Below are positions 6,812 through 14,363 of a DNA stretch of 17,394 nt, one piece after another (within the stretch, counting starts at the first letter, position 1; the number at the start of each line of letters is the position of its first letter). The DNA is from DASVAL01 sp035649575. GTDB lineage: Bacteria; Planctomycetota; UBA1135; UBA2386. A model generated the notes under the pieces. It made no database searches. It had not been told where the DNA came from and saw only the letters and a list, made by a program, of their open reading frames with translations. Both the position numbers and the translations under genes were made by a program. The stretch covers positions 1 to 17,394 of the forward strand of contig DASRJH010000045.1 in assembly GCA_035649575.1 (NCBI GenBank). Reading direction: 5' to 3'.

Positions 6812-9800
6812 ATGTCCAAGCCTGCCGATGAAGTCAACTCCGATCCCCTGCTGCTCGCGGCACCGCTCGTCGAGGGCTATCGCGTGCTCGAGCCCGCCGT
6901 GCTGTACGACAAGGTCGGAACCGGCGGTATGGGAGTGGTCTATCGCGGGCGCCATTTGAGCCTTCATTGCGACGTCGCGGTCAAGGTGTTGAAGCCCGAC
7001 TTCGCGCAGGACGAGAACTTCGTGGCGCGCTTCGAGCGCGAGGCTCAGCTGGCGGCGCGATTAAGCAACGACAACGTCGTGCGCGTGTTCGACGTGCGCC
7101 AGAAGAATCGCCTGCACTACCTGGTCATGGAGTTCATCCGTGGCGAGACCGCGCGTGAGCGCGTGCAGCGCAAGGGTCCGCTGTCGGAAGATGAGGCGCT
7201 CGCGATCGTCGTCGGAGCGTGCCGTGGCATGCGCGCGGCCCACGCGGTGGGAATCGTGCACCGCGACATCAAGCCGGACAACCTGCTGATCTCGGTGGAC
7301 GGCCTCGTCAAGGTGGCCGACCTCGGGCTTGCGAAGGGTCGGGCGAGCGGCGATAGCGTGGCGTCGTTGTCGACGGGCATCATGGGGACAGCGCAGTTCA
7401 TGCCGCCGGAGCAATGGGTTTCACCGGACGTGACGGCGGCAGCTGACGTGTGGTCGCTCGGAGCGTCGCTGTGGTATCTGCTCGTCGGTCGCCACGCGAT
7501 CGAGGGCAGCACCGAGTTCGTGGTCGGCCAGCGCATTCGAGAGCACGACTTCCCGAACGTGCAGCAAGCGCGGCCAGACGTCCGGCCTGCAGTCGCGGAG
7601 ATCGTCGCGAAGTGCACTCAGCGCGACCCTGCTCTGCGGTTTGCGGATGCCGGGCAGTTGCTGCGCGCGCTGCATCCGTTCGCGTCACCCGGCGACAACG
7701 CGCTCGACGACCCGGGGGCGGGCACCGGGAAGCGGCGCATGGCGACACCGACGCCGCCGCCAAAGTCGACGCTCGCGAAGATCAGGTCGCACATCGCGAC
7801 CATGACCGCGCTCGGTGATGTCGAAACGGAGGTCCAGCGGGGTCCGAGGCCCGATCCGGAGGCGGTGACGGTCGTGAGCCCCGTCGAGCAGGAGCCGCAG
7901 CGGCGACGCTGGCTACGAATGTCCGTTGGCCTGGTGCTGGTGGCGGGGCTCGCGGCAGTCGCGATGGGTTGGTCGAATGGTTGGTTCGATGGCGACAAGA
8001 GGCAGGAGAAGAACGGCACGCTCACGCAGGGCGACCCGCCGCCGTCACTGCCCCCCGTCGATCGATCCACGGAGGTGCTGCAGCGTGGGCTCCGTTTCCT
8101 GGCAGGGGGGGAATTGGAGGCCGCGATCGCGGCGTTCGACGAAGCGCTTGCGCTGGACCCAGGTCTCGGCGACGCGCGGGCGAACCTGGTACTCGCGCTC
8201 ACCCGGCGTGCCGACCAACTCGTGGCCAGCGATCCCGATACGTCCTGGGAGCGGCTGGACCGCGTGTGGAAGTTCGCACCGGACGACGAGGGTGCCAAGG
8301 CTGTGCGACCGCAGCTCGAGGCCGCGTTGCGCAAGCGTCTCGCGGATGGCTTGTCGCTGGACGTGCCGGCTGCCGACGCGATGTGCCCCGACCGAGCCGT
8401 CATGGTGCGAGGTGGCGCGACTGCACCGGGGCTCGCCCGCGTCCGCGTCGCGCTCGACGCTCGCGACGACGCGGCGTCGCTGCCGTTCCCACGCGAGCGT
8501 TGCGAGACCGCGGACGTCTCCGACGGCCGCTTCGAGCGCACGATCGTCGCGCCGACCGACGGACGCTTCGCCGTGCGGCTGGAGGGCGAGGACCGTCGCG
8601 GACTGCTAGCCGAAGCGGCGCCGATGCGAATCGTGGTAGTCGACACCGAGGATCCTGTCGTCGCGATCGACAGCCCCGCGGACGACGCCGAGGTAGGCAA
8701 AACGGTGAAACTCGAAGGCGGCGCGAAGGATCCGAACCTCGACCTCGTGACGGTGGCCGGACGATCCGTCGCCGTGTCTGCGGAGGGCCGCTGGAGCGCG
8801 CAACTGGACCTCGAGGGTGGGACGCAGCAGGTCGAGGTGGTCGCGCGCGACCGGGCCGGACGCGAGACGCGAAGCGTTCGCAAGTTGCGCATCGACACGA
8901 CGCCGCCCAAGATGACGTGGGTGGAGCCCCCGCAGACGACGACGACCGTGTCACCGGGGGAGCTGCGCGTGTGCGTTGCCGCGGCGGACGCGGTCGAGGT
9001 GTTTGTCAAAGACGGTCAGAAGAACACGAAGGCACAACGCGACGGCGACACGTGGCGCGCAACCGTCGTAGTCGGCGCCGGCGAGTCCAAGTTGACCGTG
9101 ACGGCGCGCGACACGGCCGGCAACGCCGCTGAGTTGTCGCGGACGCTGCGCGCCGAGGAGCCGAGTGCGGTGGCCGCGTGGGCCATGCCGGTGGCCGGAG
9201 CCGCGAGCGTCGTGATCGACGGTAATTCCTATCCTCGCGTCGTCGTCGAGCAGCAGACCGGCATGCGCATGGTGCTGCTCGACGCTTGTCCGAACGGCTT
9301 CGACATGGGATCGCCGGACACGGAAGCGGAACGGGGGGGCGACGAGGTCCGGCATCGCGTGGTGATCCGCCATGCGTTCTGGCTCGGCGAGACGGAGGTG
9401 ACGCAGGCCCAGTGGGCGAGGGTCATGCCGGACAACACGAACACGAGCCATTTCCGCAGCGACAACAACCCAGTCGAGAAGGTGAATTGGGACGACTGCC
9501 AGAAGTTCGTGCAGCGGCTCAACGCGAAGGGCGGCAGTTTCCGGCTGCCGAGCGAAGGTGAATGGGAGTACGCGTGCCGTGCGCGCGGTCCGAAGCCGTT
9601 CAGCTTCGGCGACACCCTGACGACTGCACAGGCGAACTACGACGGCAAGTTCCCATACGCCGGTGACAAGGGTGAGTATCGCGAGTGCACCGTGTTCGCG
9701 CGGTCGTTGCCGGCCAATGCCTTCGGCCTCTACGAGATGCACGGCAACGTGCGCGAATGGTGCCAGGACGTGTATGCGCCATACCCGCTCGCGGGCAGCG

Positions 9801-9961
9801 AAGAGGCGGTCGTGAGCACCGACCCGCTAGCGAAGCGCGTGATGCGGGGCGGCTACTGGGGTTCACCGGCGAAGGACTGCCGGTCCGCGAGCCGTCTTGC
9901 GGTTTCCCCGACGATGGGGCTCAGCCACTGTGGCCTGCGCCTCGCGAGGTCGCTGCGATAG
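6812..9961 (+). CDS. Transmembrane Hanks-type Ser/Thr kinase with TPR, Ig-like and SUMF1/FGE-like domains
   Basis: The 1049-residue protein has a complete kinase domain at about 27-290: glycine loop GTGGMGVVYRG from residue 35, VAVKVLK (K58), HRDIKPDNLL (H150, D152), DLGLAKG (D170; DLG replaces DFG, common in bacteria) and GTAQFMPPEQW. A Pro-rich linker leads to one transmembrane helix at about 367-391. The extracytoplasmic part has a TPR-like unit (FLAGGELEAAIAAFDEALALDP, about 430-465), Ig-like modules (about 600-790) and a C-terminal SUMF1/C-type-lectin-like domain (about 814-1049: FDMGSPDTEAERGGDE, LGETEVTQAQW, LPSEGEWEYACRA, GNVREWC, MRGGYWG). It probably senses an envelope signal and phosphorylates cytoplasmic targets. 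True formylglycine generators need two C-terminal Cys; here GGYWG lacks the first, so a non-enzymatic binding role is likelier. The ATG at 6812 is preferred over 6767 for its GGAG site. Confidence 0.93.
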   Translation: MSKPADEVNSDPLLLAAPLVEGYRVLEPAVLYDKVGTGGMGVVYRGRHLSLHCDVAVKVLKPDFAQDENFVARFEREAQLAARLSNDNVVRVFDVRQKNRLHYLVMEFIRGETARERVQRKGPLSEDEALAIVVGACRGMRAAHAVGIVHRDIKPDNLLISVDGLVKVADLGLAKGRASGDSVASLSTGIMGTAQFMPPEQWVSPDVTAAADVWSLGASLWYLLVGRHAIEGSTEFVVGQRIREHDFPNVQQARPDVRPAVAEIVAKCTQRDPALRFADAGQLLRALHPFASPGDNALDDPGAGTGKRRMATPTPPPKSTLAKIRSHIATMTALGDVETEVQRGPRPDPEAVTVVSPVEQEPQRRRWLRMSVGLVLVAGLAAVAMGWSNGWFDGDKRQEKNGTLTQGDPPPSLPPVDRSTEVLQRGLRFLAGGELEAAIAAFDEALALDPGLGDARANLVLALTRRADQLVASDPDTSWERLDRVWKFAPDDEGAKAVRPQLEAALRKRLADGLSLDVPAADAMCPDRAVMVRGGATAPGLARVRVALDARDDAASLPFPRERCETADVSDGRFERTIVAPTDGRFAVRLEGEDRRGLLAEAAPMRIVVVDTEDPVVAIDSPADDAEVGKTVKLEGGAKDPNLDLVTVAGRSVAVSAEGRWSAQLDLEGGTQQVEVVARDRAGRETRSVRKLRIDTTPPKMTWVEPPQTTTTVSPGELRVCVAAADAVEVFVKDGQKNTKAQRDGDTWRATVVVGAGESKLTVTARDTAGNAAELSRTLRAEEPSAVAAWAMPVAGAASVVIDGNSYPRVVVEQQTGMRMVLLDACPNGFDMGSPDTEAERGGDEVRHRVVIRHAFWLGETEVTQAQWARVMPDNTNTSHFRSDNNPVEKVNWDDCQKFVQRLNAKGGSFRLPSEGEWEYACRARGPKPFSFGDTLTTAQANYDGKFPYAGDKGEYRECTVFARSLPANAFGLYEMHGNVREWCQDVYAPYPLAGSEEAVVSTDPLAKRVMRGGYWGSPAKDCRSASRLAVSPTMGLSHCGLRLARSLR

Positions 9962-9977
9962 ATCCAGCGTGCCGCGA

Positions 9978-10976
9978 TCACGTGCCGGCCGGGGCGAGTC
10001 GCAGCGTCCGTGTGAACTCCTTGTCGGTGATGACGTGCAAGCGGACACGATTCTCGGCGTCCGGGCGCAGGCCGCTCAGCTTGCCACGCGCGACCATTCC
10101 CGCGCCGTCCGGTGACTTCGCGAGCGACAGCTCGACCGGCGGGCCGTCATTGACGCTGGCGGTTACCATCTCGGCCGCGGTCTTGGAGCGTGAGATCACG
10201 AGCAACTCCACGTCCATCTCGGTTCCCGTGACCTGCTGCCCGTTGCGCGGCTGCTTGACTTCGACCGCGCACAGCCACTTCGCGTCGGCCGCGCTCTCGA
10301 AGTCTTGCTTCAAGAACGTCGCGAGTTCGAGCGCCGCGCTGCGCATCGCGGCGTGCTCGAGCGCCGCGTTCGTCTTGTCGGTCTGATCGGTCGTCCAGAA
10401 CGGCGGCAGTACGAGCGACTGCAGCGTCGGGCCGCTGAAGAAGTCGTTGCGCTCGAAGAAGCTCAGCTCGACTTCGCGACTCGGGATCGCTTGCTCGAGT
10501 GTGGCCGCCGCCGACATCGACGTCGGCTCGACCCGGTAGCTGGCATTCCATTCGAGGCGATACGAAGAGTCCGGAACGAGCAGGCCGCCGATCCAGGTCG
10601 TGAGCCACAAGCCACCGGAGAGCAGCACGCTCGACGCGCCGGTGTGTTGGAACTGCGGGGCACCCTTGGCGACAAGGGTGACCACGACGTCCGGCGTTTC
10701 GTTCCCGATTTCTGCGCGCGTCACGACTCGGCTGCTCGCATCGAGCCGCCGCAACTCGTCCGCGATCGTGCGGACCCACTCGGGTCGCACGGCTTCGCCT
10801 GCCGGCGCGGAGCTCGCATGGTCCGCCGGCGCATCGACGAGCACGAACAAAGCTGCGGGCGGTAGCTGCCTGATCTTCTTGGAAGTGTCGCTTGCGCAGG
10901 CGGCCAGCACGCAGGTCAGCAGTGCCGTCGCTGAGCGACGTCGTTGGCGCGAAGCGCGTATGGTCAAGGTCCCCAT
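9978..10976 (-). CDS. Envelope lipoprotein with C-terminal Ig-like module
   Basis: The 332-residue product starts with an Arg-rich n-region, a hydrophobic core and a lipobox LAAC (Cys27), so it is an exported, lipid-anchored protein. The N-terminal half (PAALFVLVDAP, WVRTIADELRRLDASSRVV, TPDVVVTLVAKGAPQF, SYRLEWNASYRVEP) resembles periplasmic lipoproteins that bind or assemble other envelope factors, but I cannot name a family. Residues from about 235 on (VEVKQPRNGQQVTGTEMDVE, ASVNDGPPVELSLA, NRVRLHVITD) form an Ig-like module similar in layout to those of the adjacent kinase. The gene converges on the kinase with 16 bases between stops, and its start overlaps the end of the small lipoprotein gene upstream. 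The ATG at 10976 is chosen from three in-frame ATGs 15 bases apart (11006, 10991, 10976) because it gives a normal-length leader. Confidence 0.75.
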   Translation of the reverse strand: MGTLTIRASRQRRRSATALLTCVLAACASDTSKKIRQLPPAALFVLVDAPADHASSAPAGEAVRPEWVRTIADELRRLDASSRVVTRAEIGNETPDVVVTLVAKGAPQFQHTGASSVLLSGGLWLTTWIGGLLVPDSSYRLEWNASYRVEPTSMSAAATLEQAIPSREVELSFFERNDFFSGPTLQSLVLPPFWTTDQTDKTNAALEHAAMRSAALELATFLKQDFESAADAKWLCAVEVKQPRNGQQVTGTEMDVELLVISRSKTAAEMVTASVNDGPPVELSLAKSPDGAGMVARGKLSGLRPDAENRVRLHVITDKEFTRTLRLAPAGT

Positions 10977-11161
10977 TTTCCAGTCCCCCATTTGCCGGAA
11001 CCCCATTTCAACTCGCTCGGTTCGTCGCTGCCGCCTCCACCGCCCGAGCTGGCGGCTGCGGCGATCACGACTGGGCCACAGGCCGCGAAGAGGAGCGCGA
11101 GCAGGCAGAGGACGATCACATGGCCACGTCGGAGGCGGCTGGAATTGTGTAAGCAGTTCAT
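10964..11161 (-). CDS. Small lipoprotein with Gly-rich linker and KWG repeat tail
   Basis: The 65-residue product has basic residues (RLRR), a hydrophobic helix VIVLCLLALLFAAC with Cys28 as lipidation site, a Gly-rich linker and a tail of three KWG units (KWGSG, KWGTG, KWGP). It would be a short envelope lipoprotein; no family is recognised. The ATG at 11161 overlaps the TGA of the upstream GWTEDPTLFQ fragment (ATGA); an in-frame ATG 27 bases upstream also exists, and neither has a strong ribosome binding site. Its end overlaps the start of the 9978-10976 gene by 13 bases, so the two are probably one transcript. Confidence is moderate because the gene is short. Confidence 0.55.
   Translation of the reverse strand: MNCLHNSSRLRRGHVIVLCLLALLFAACGPVVIAAAASSGGGGGSDEPSELKWGSGKWGTGKWGP
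10971..11006 (-). repeat. Three 15-bp-spaced AAATGGGG units
   Basis: On the minus strand ATGGGG recurs with ATGs at 11006, 10991 and 10976. In one frame the repeat encodes the KWG(S/T)G tail of the small lipoprotein. In another it supplies the alternative start codons and G-rich leader of the next gene. Confidence 0.7.
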
Positions 11162-11280
11162 TGGAATAACGTCGGGTCTTCGGTCCATCCGTAGGTTACC
11201 AACGTGCCGGTCAGAGTAGCTTCAGTTACCTGCATCATGATCGATGGACCATCGAACAAGGGAAGCGAGACGAATGCGAT
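11158..11280 (-). pseudogene. C-terminal fragment of a GWTEDPTLF-family secreted protein
   Basis: Read on the minus strand, this stretch encodes a 40-residue tail with VSLPLFDGPS, LTGTLVTYG and WTEDPTLFQ before TGA. It matches 20 of 40 residues of the end of the protein at 5613-6479. No start codon or upstream part of the gene is present; homology fades by about 11285, where GC-rich hairpin DNA and truncated mfd begin. One 60-base portion (11221-11280) is only about 48 percent GC, much lower than its surroundings. It is the remnant of a second family member, in the opposite orientation to the intact copy. Confidence 0.75.
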
Positions 11281-11305
11281 GACCCGGCCGGAGGCGTATA
11301 GCGCC

Positions 11306-11333
11306 GCGCGCGTCGCGCGCGGGCGACGCGCGC
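11306..11333. other. GC-rich perfect hairpin (11-bp arms, 6-nt loop)
   Basis: GCGCGCGTCGC at 11306-11316 is the exact reverse complement of GCGACGCGCGC at 11323-11333, with loop GCGCGG. It lies just after the stop of truncated mfd and before the GWTEDPTLF fragment. It lacks a T-run, so it is not a standard intrinsic terminator; it could be a REP-like element or a transcript-end hairpin. Confidence 0.6.
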
Positions 11334-11346
11334 CGGCTGCGACTGC

Positions 11347-12417
11347 TCAGTGCGTGCCGAGCACCTGGTAGAGCCGCGTGCCGGCGGCCGGCGCGCGCTG
11401 CCGTTCTTCCTCGGTGCGGCAGAAGAGGAGGACGCGGCCCTGCATGCCGCGCACGCTGCGCAGGCGGCCCGCGGGGTCCGCTTCGCCGGCGCCGACCGCG
11501 GAGCCTGCTGAGAGGATGCGGTAGTCGAGGTCGTGGCTCGGCAGCGACGACACGTCCACGCGCGGGCACGGCCGCAGCGTGTCTTGCAGCTCCTGGACGC
11601 GGTGGCCGAGCTCGCTCGCGAACGCGAGTGAGCGCGCGGTGCGGTCTTCGATGCGCAGCGGTTCGTAGGCGACGACCCAGAGGTGCGCGGGGCCGAGGTG
11701 TTTCAGCACGGGTCCGTCCTCGGCGGTTTCGGAGGAGCCGAGCGCCAACACGTAGCGTTCGTGGACGGCCGTCGTGCGCTGGCTGGATGGATCGAACGTG
11801 CGGATCGACTCGAGCGTGCGGTCGAGGAACTCGAGACGCACTGCGGAATCGGCGGCCATCGGATACAGGTCGACGACATCGCCGCGCATGCTGCACTCGC
11901 CCGGGGCGAGCACGAGAGGCACCGCGCGCAACCCCGCTGCCTGCGCGCGCTGCAGCACCTGCGCGCGATCGAGTGGTTGGCCGGCGCGCAATTCGAACTG
12001 GGACTGCCCGAGTTGTTTTGGCGTCGCGACCGGCTGCAGCATCGCTTGGACGCCTGCGATCAGCGGCGCCTTGTCGGCCGCGAAGTGCTGCAGCGTGCGC
12101 TGGCGTTCGCTGCGCGAGGTCGCCTCGGGTTCGCCGAGGTCACCTTGCTCTTCGCGCGGCAGCACGTGCGCGCGCACGCCGAACGCGGCGAGGTCGGTCT
12201 GCAGCTGGATGCTGTCGACGTCGTCGGCGGTCAAGACGAGCATCGTGCCGCGGTGCGCGCGGTGCAGCGCCGCGACGAGCAGGCCCGCGCTGCCGCCCCA
12301 CAGACCGCCGGCCTTGCGCTGCGAACCGAGCGCGAGCTGCGCGAGCAGCGTCTTCGTCACGGGCAGCCGGGCGAAGTCGTCGAGCAGGTTCTCGGCGGGG
12401 CTTGGGGAGGTGGCCAC
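11347..12417 (-). CDS. mfd: Transcription-repair coupling factor Mfd, truncated to N-terminal region
   Basis: The 356-residue product matches the N-terminal UvrB-like module of Mfd: LLVAALHRAHRGTMLVLTADDVDSIQLQTDLAAFG, VLPREE, GVQAMLQPVATP, APGECSMRGDVVDLYPMAADSAVRLEFLD, ESIRTFDPSSQRT. It reaches RVLLFCRTEEERQR, then ends. Full Mfd is about 1100-1200 residues and adds the RNA-polymerase-interacting domain, the RecG-like translocase and the C-terminal regulatory domain, none of which follows. The stop lies next to a GC-rich hairpin and a fragment of an unrelated secreted protein, so the gene was cut by rearrangement and cannot act in coupled repair; a full copy may exist elsewhere. The start is a GTG at 12417 without a strong ribosome binding site. 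The family call is confident; it is probably a pseudogene. Confidence 0.82.
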   Translation of the reverse strand: MATSPSPAENLLDDFARLPVTKTLLAQLALGSQRKAGGLWGGSAGLLVAALHRAHRGTMLVLTADDVDSIQLQTDLAAFGVRAHVLPREEQGDLGEPEATSRSERQRTLQHFAADKAPLIAGVQAMLQPVATPKQLGQSQFELRAGQPLDRAQVLQRAQAAGLRAVPLVLAPGECSMRGDVVDLYPMAADSAVRLEFLDRTLESIRTFDPSSQRTTAVHERYVLALGSSETAEDGPVLKHLGPAHLWVVAYEPLRIEDRTARSLAFASELGHRVQELQDTLRPCPRVDVSSLPSHDLDYRILSAGSAVGAGEADPAGRLRSVRGMQGRVLLFCRTEEERQRAPAAGTRLYQVLGTH

Positions 12418-12555
12418 GAAACCGCGAAGCTACGCGAACGCGCGGCTGTCGGCACGCAGGTGCAGAACGTTCAACCGGCCTGCCGAAGGTCGCTGGCGAG
12501 CTGCATCTGGCCGAGGGGCGGCGGTGCAAGCTGGGGTGAGGCGCTCGGGCCCGCG

Positions 12556-13000
12556 GTGAGCTACGACGCGATCCGCGTCGTCATGGCGCACCGCGAGACG
12601 GGCGAGGGCGGGGGTCGGCGTAGATGCTTCGCTCCAGAAGGCCAAGGAGTTCGTCGGCCGCGTGCATCGCGCCGGCGGCTCGGTGGTCGCCGGCACGGAC
12701 CCGGTCGCCATCATGCTGTTGCCGGGATGGGCACTGCATCGCGAACTGAGCAACTTCGTCGACGGCGGCCTGACCCCGCTCGAAGCCCTGCGCTGCGCTT
12801 CCTACGGCGCTGCCAAGGCTCTCGGCCTGGCCGCCGAACTCGGCACGATCGAAGTCGGCAAGCGCGCTGATCTGGTGATCGTCGCCGGCGATCCGTCGGC
12901 GGATCTCGCGGCGCTGTCTCGAATCGAGACCGTGATCCAGGACGGTGTCCGCCACGAGGCGGCGGCGCTGCGCCGCCGCGCTGAAGGCGGCATTCGTTGA
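12556..13000 (+). pseudogene. Amidohydrolase 3' fragment with frameshift
   Basis: From 12614 the frame reads GVDASLQKAKEFVGRVHRAG, VVAGTDPV, LHRELSNFVDGGLTPLEALR, ASYGAAKALGLAAELGTIEVGKRADLVIVAGDPSADL and VIQDGVRHEA before TGA. This is the C-terminal end of an imidazolonepropionase-like amidohydrolase: the metal-site Asp in GTD, the barrel end and the return to the composite beta domain. Bases 12556-12610 continue similar sense in another frame (SYDAIRVVMAHRETGEG), which suggests a frameshift at about 12610. The metal-binding HxH and the N-terminal two-thirds are absent, so it cannot be active. It diverges from mfd and converges on the ferredoxin-MBL gene. Confidence 0.75.
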
Positions 13001-13022
13001 CCGCGGCTCTTCGTTCCTTGCC

Positions 13023-13066
13023 GACCACGATCCGCTTCTCCTGCACCGAACAGTCCCAGACCCTCT
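13023..13066 (+). repeat. Dispersed 44-bp repeat, copy A
   Basis: It starts GACCACGATCCGC and matches 39 of 44 positions with 14284-14327. It lies between the stops of the convergent amidohydrolase fragment and the ferredoxin-MBL gene. Nature unknown. Confidence 0.7.
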
Positions 13067-13106
13067 CGCGAAACCGCGCCGATCTCCCCGACAAACTGCG
13101 CAGCTC

Positions 13107-13976
13107 TCAAGGCCGCCGCATCCAGTCCACGCAGCGCCGGACCTCGCCTTGCATCAACTCCGCGTCGAGGTGGATGCGCCGGCCGTGACCGGGCAGCAGC
13201 CATTCGAAGCGGTAGCCGAGCAGGCGCTCGACCGACGCCGTCTGCACGATCCAGTCGAACCAGCACGCGTCACGGAACGCCGTGACCGCGCTGCGGCGTT
13301 CGCTCCAGGCGAGGTGGTCGCCAGAGAACAGGAAGCGGTCGCGGTACAGCAGACAGGCCGAGCCCTCGGTGTGGCCCGGCGTCGGGATCACGGTCAGATC
13401 CGGCGCGAGCGTGACCACGCCGTCGCCTTCGATGCGGACCTCGACGTCAGCGGTGTCGTGCGTCACGTCGCGTTCGTGCAGGATCCGCTGGCAGCGGAAG
13501 TGCGCGTGCCACTTCGCATGGTCTGCCACGTCGTCGCGATGCGTGAGGAACAGCGTCCGGATGCCGCCGAGTTCCTCGATGCGGCGCACGAGCGGCCCGG
13601 CGAAGCGCGGCGAGTCGACGAGCACGTTGCCGTCCGCACGCACGATCAACCAGGCGGCAGCGCCGAAGCTGTCCTTGTGGTGGAAGCCGCAGTGGAACAC
13701 CTCGCCCTCGACCTGCTCGGGGAAGGCGGCGACGGCGCTCGCGAGGTCCTGCTTGTGGGCCGTGCCGATCGACGCCGTCGGGCAAGCAACCAGGGCCATG
13801 CGGGCGCGCTGCGCCTCGACTTCGCTCTCGGGTTGGTGGAACACGCGCGACTGGTCGCCTTCGCTGTCGAAGGTCCGCGGCGCGATCCAGCGGCACGTGT
13901 CGCAGTCGATGCAGGTGTCGTCGACGTAGAACTCGCCGGGAGCGTTCTCCGCGCGCCGTCGCTTGACATCGGCCAT
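13107..13976 (-). CDS. Ferredoxin-fused MBL-fold metallohydrolase
   Basis: The 289-residue product starts with a single-cluster ferredoxin-like domain (YVDDTCIDCDTCRW, C22, C25, C28; fourth Cys in VACPTASIG, C65), likely binding one 4Fe-4S cluster. A metallo-beta-lactamase fold follows: FLTHRDDVADHAKW (family variant of HxHxDH), VIPTPGHTEGSACLLY, FSGDHLAW and LLPGHGR. The fusion suggests a cytoplasmic hydrolase or oxidoreductase whose activity is tied to electron transfer or iron-sulphur status; substrate unknown. All metal-site motifs look intact and length is normal. The ATG at 13976 places Cys22 sensibly; a GTG at 14039 would add 21 residues. No strong ribosome binding site is visible for either. 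It stands alone, converging on the amidohydrolase fragment. Confidence 0.88.
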   Translation of the reverse strand: MADVKRRRAENAPGEFYVDDTCIDCDTCRWIAPRTFDSEGDQSRVFHQPESEVEAQRARMALVACPTASIGTAHKQDLASAVAAFPEQVEGEVFHCGFHHKDSFGAAAWLIVRADGNVLVDSPRFAGPLVRRIEELGGIRTLFLTHRDDVADHAKWHAHFRCQRILHERDVTHDTADVEVRIEGDGVVTLAPDLTVIPTPGHTEGSACLLYRDRFLFSGDHLAWSERRSAVTAFRDACWFDWIVQTASVERLLGYRFEWLLPGHGRRIHLDAELMQGEVRRCVDWMRRP

Positions 13977-14148
13977 GGGCGCCGTGATAGGACCGCAGGC
14001 TGGTGCCGAGCAATGCCGCGGCGCAGCGAACAACGTCACGATGCAGGTTGCGCGACAGTCGCCGACCAGGTTGGTCGGTGATGGTCAGTATAGCCGCCGG
14101 CTCGCAGCAGCGCGACGGTACGATCGCCGCACCCGAGGAGACCCCGCC

Positions 14149-14277
14149 GTGCCGCAGATCGCCGGCGGTGGCGGGATGAGCGACGGCCTGATCGGGCTCT
14201 TGCTGAGCGACCGGCTGAACGCCGGCAATCCGTTGTTGCCATCAGGCTCGCCGGCGCCCGGTGGGGAGAGGCGCTAG
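14149..14277 (+). CDS. Possible 42-residue small protein
   Basis: A GTG start preceded by GAGGAG (14135-14140, 8-base spacing) opens a short frame: QIAGGGGMSDGLIGLLLSDR, then a Pro/Gly/Ser-rich tail ending ERR. The well-placed ribosome binding site is the main support. The amphipathic LIGLLLSDRL could be a short helix. No family is recognised; it may be the 5' remnant of a cut gene, as it stops 6 bases before repeat copy B. Confidence 0.3.
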   Translation: MPQIAGGGGMSDGLIGLLLSDRLNAGNPLLPSGSPAPGGERR

Positions 14278-14283
14278 CCTGCT

Positions 14284-14327
14284 GACCACGATCCGCCTCT
14301 CCTGCACCGACCAGTCAGAGACCTTCT
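14284..14327 (+). repeat. Dispersed 44-bp repeat, copy B
   Basis: Matches 39 of 44 positions with 13023-13066 in the same orientation. It also sits between convergent frame ends (the 14149-14277 frame and the minus-strand fragment ending at 14364). Confidence 0.7.
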
Positions 14328-14363
14328 GGCCGAGAGCCTCCTCGAGGCCAACAAGCCCGTGCT

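Noticed and set aside
9250..9961. Possible diversity-generating retroelement variable protein, because of the C-type-lectin-like end of the kinase
   Set aside because: No reverse transcriptase, accessory gene or template repeat is present, and the 3' end is not unusually rich in AAY codons.
11306..11333. Intrinsic terminator for mfd
   Set aside because: The stem is strong but no T-run follows on either strand, so only a hairpin was recorded.
12455..12480. LexA-type SOS box near GAACGTTC upstream of mfd
   Set aside because: The half-sites are directly adjacent, without the four-base spacer of the GAAC-N4-GTTC type, and the site is isolated.
11683..12870. 395-codon plus-strand frame over mfd
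   Set aside because: Mostly antisense shadow of mfd; only its last part, 12556-12610, may carry amidohydrolase sense sequence.
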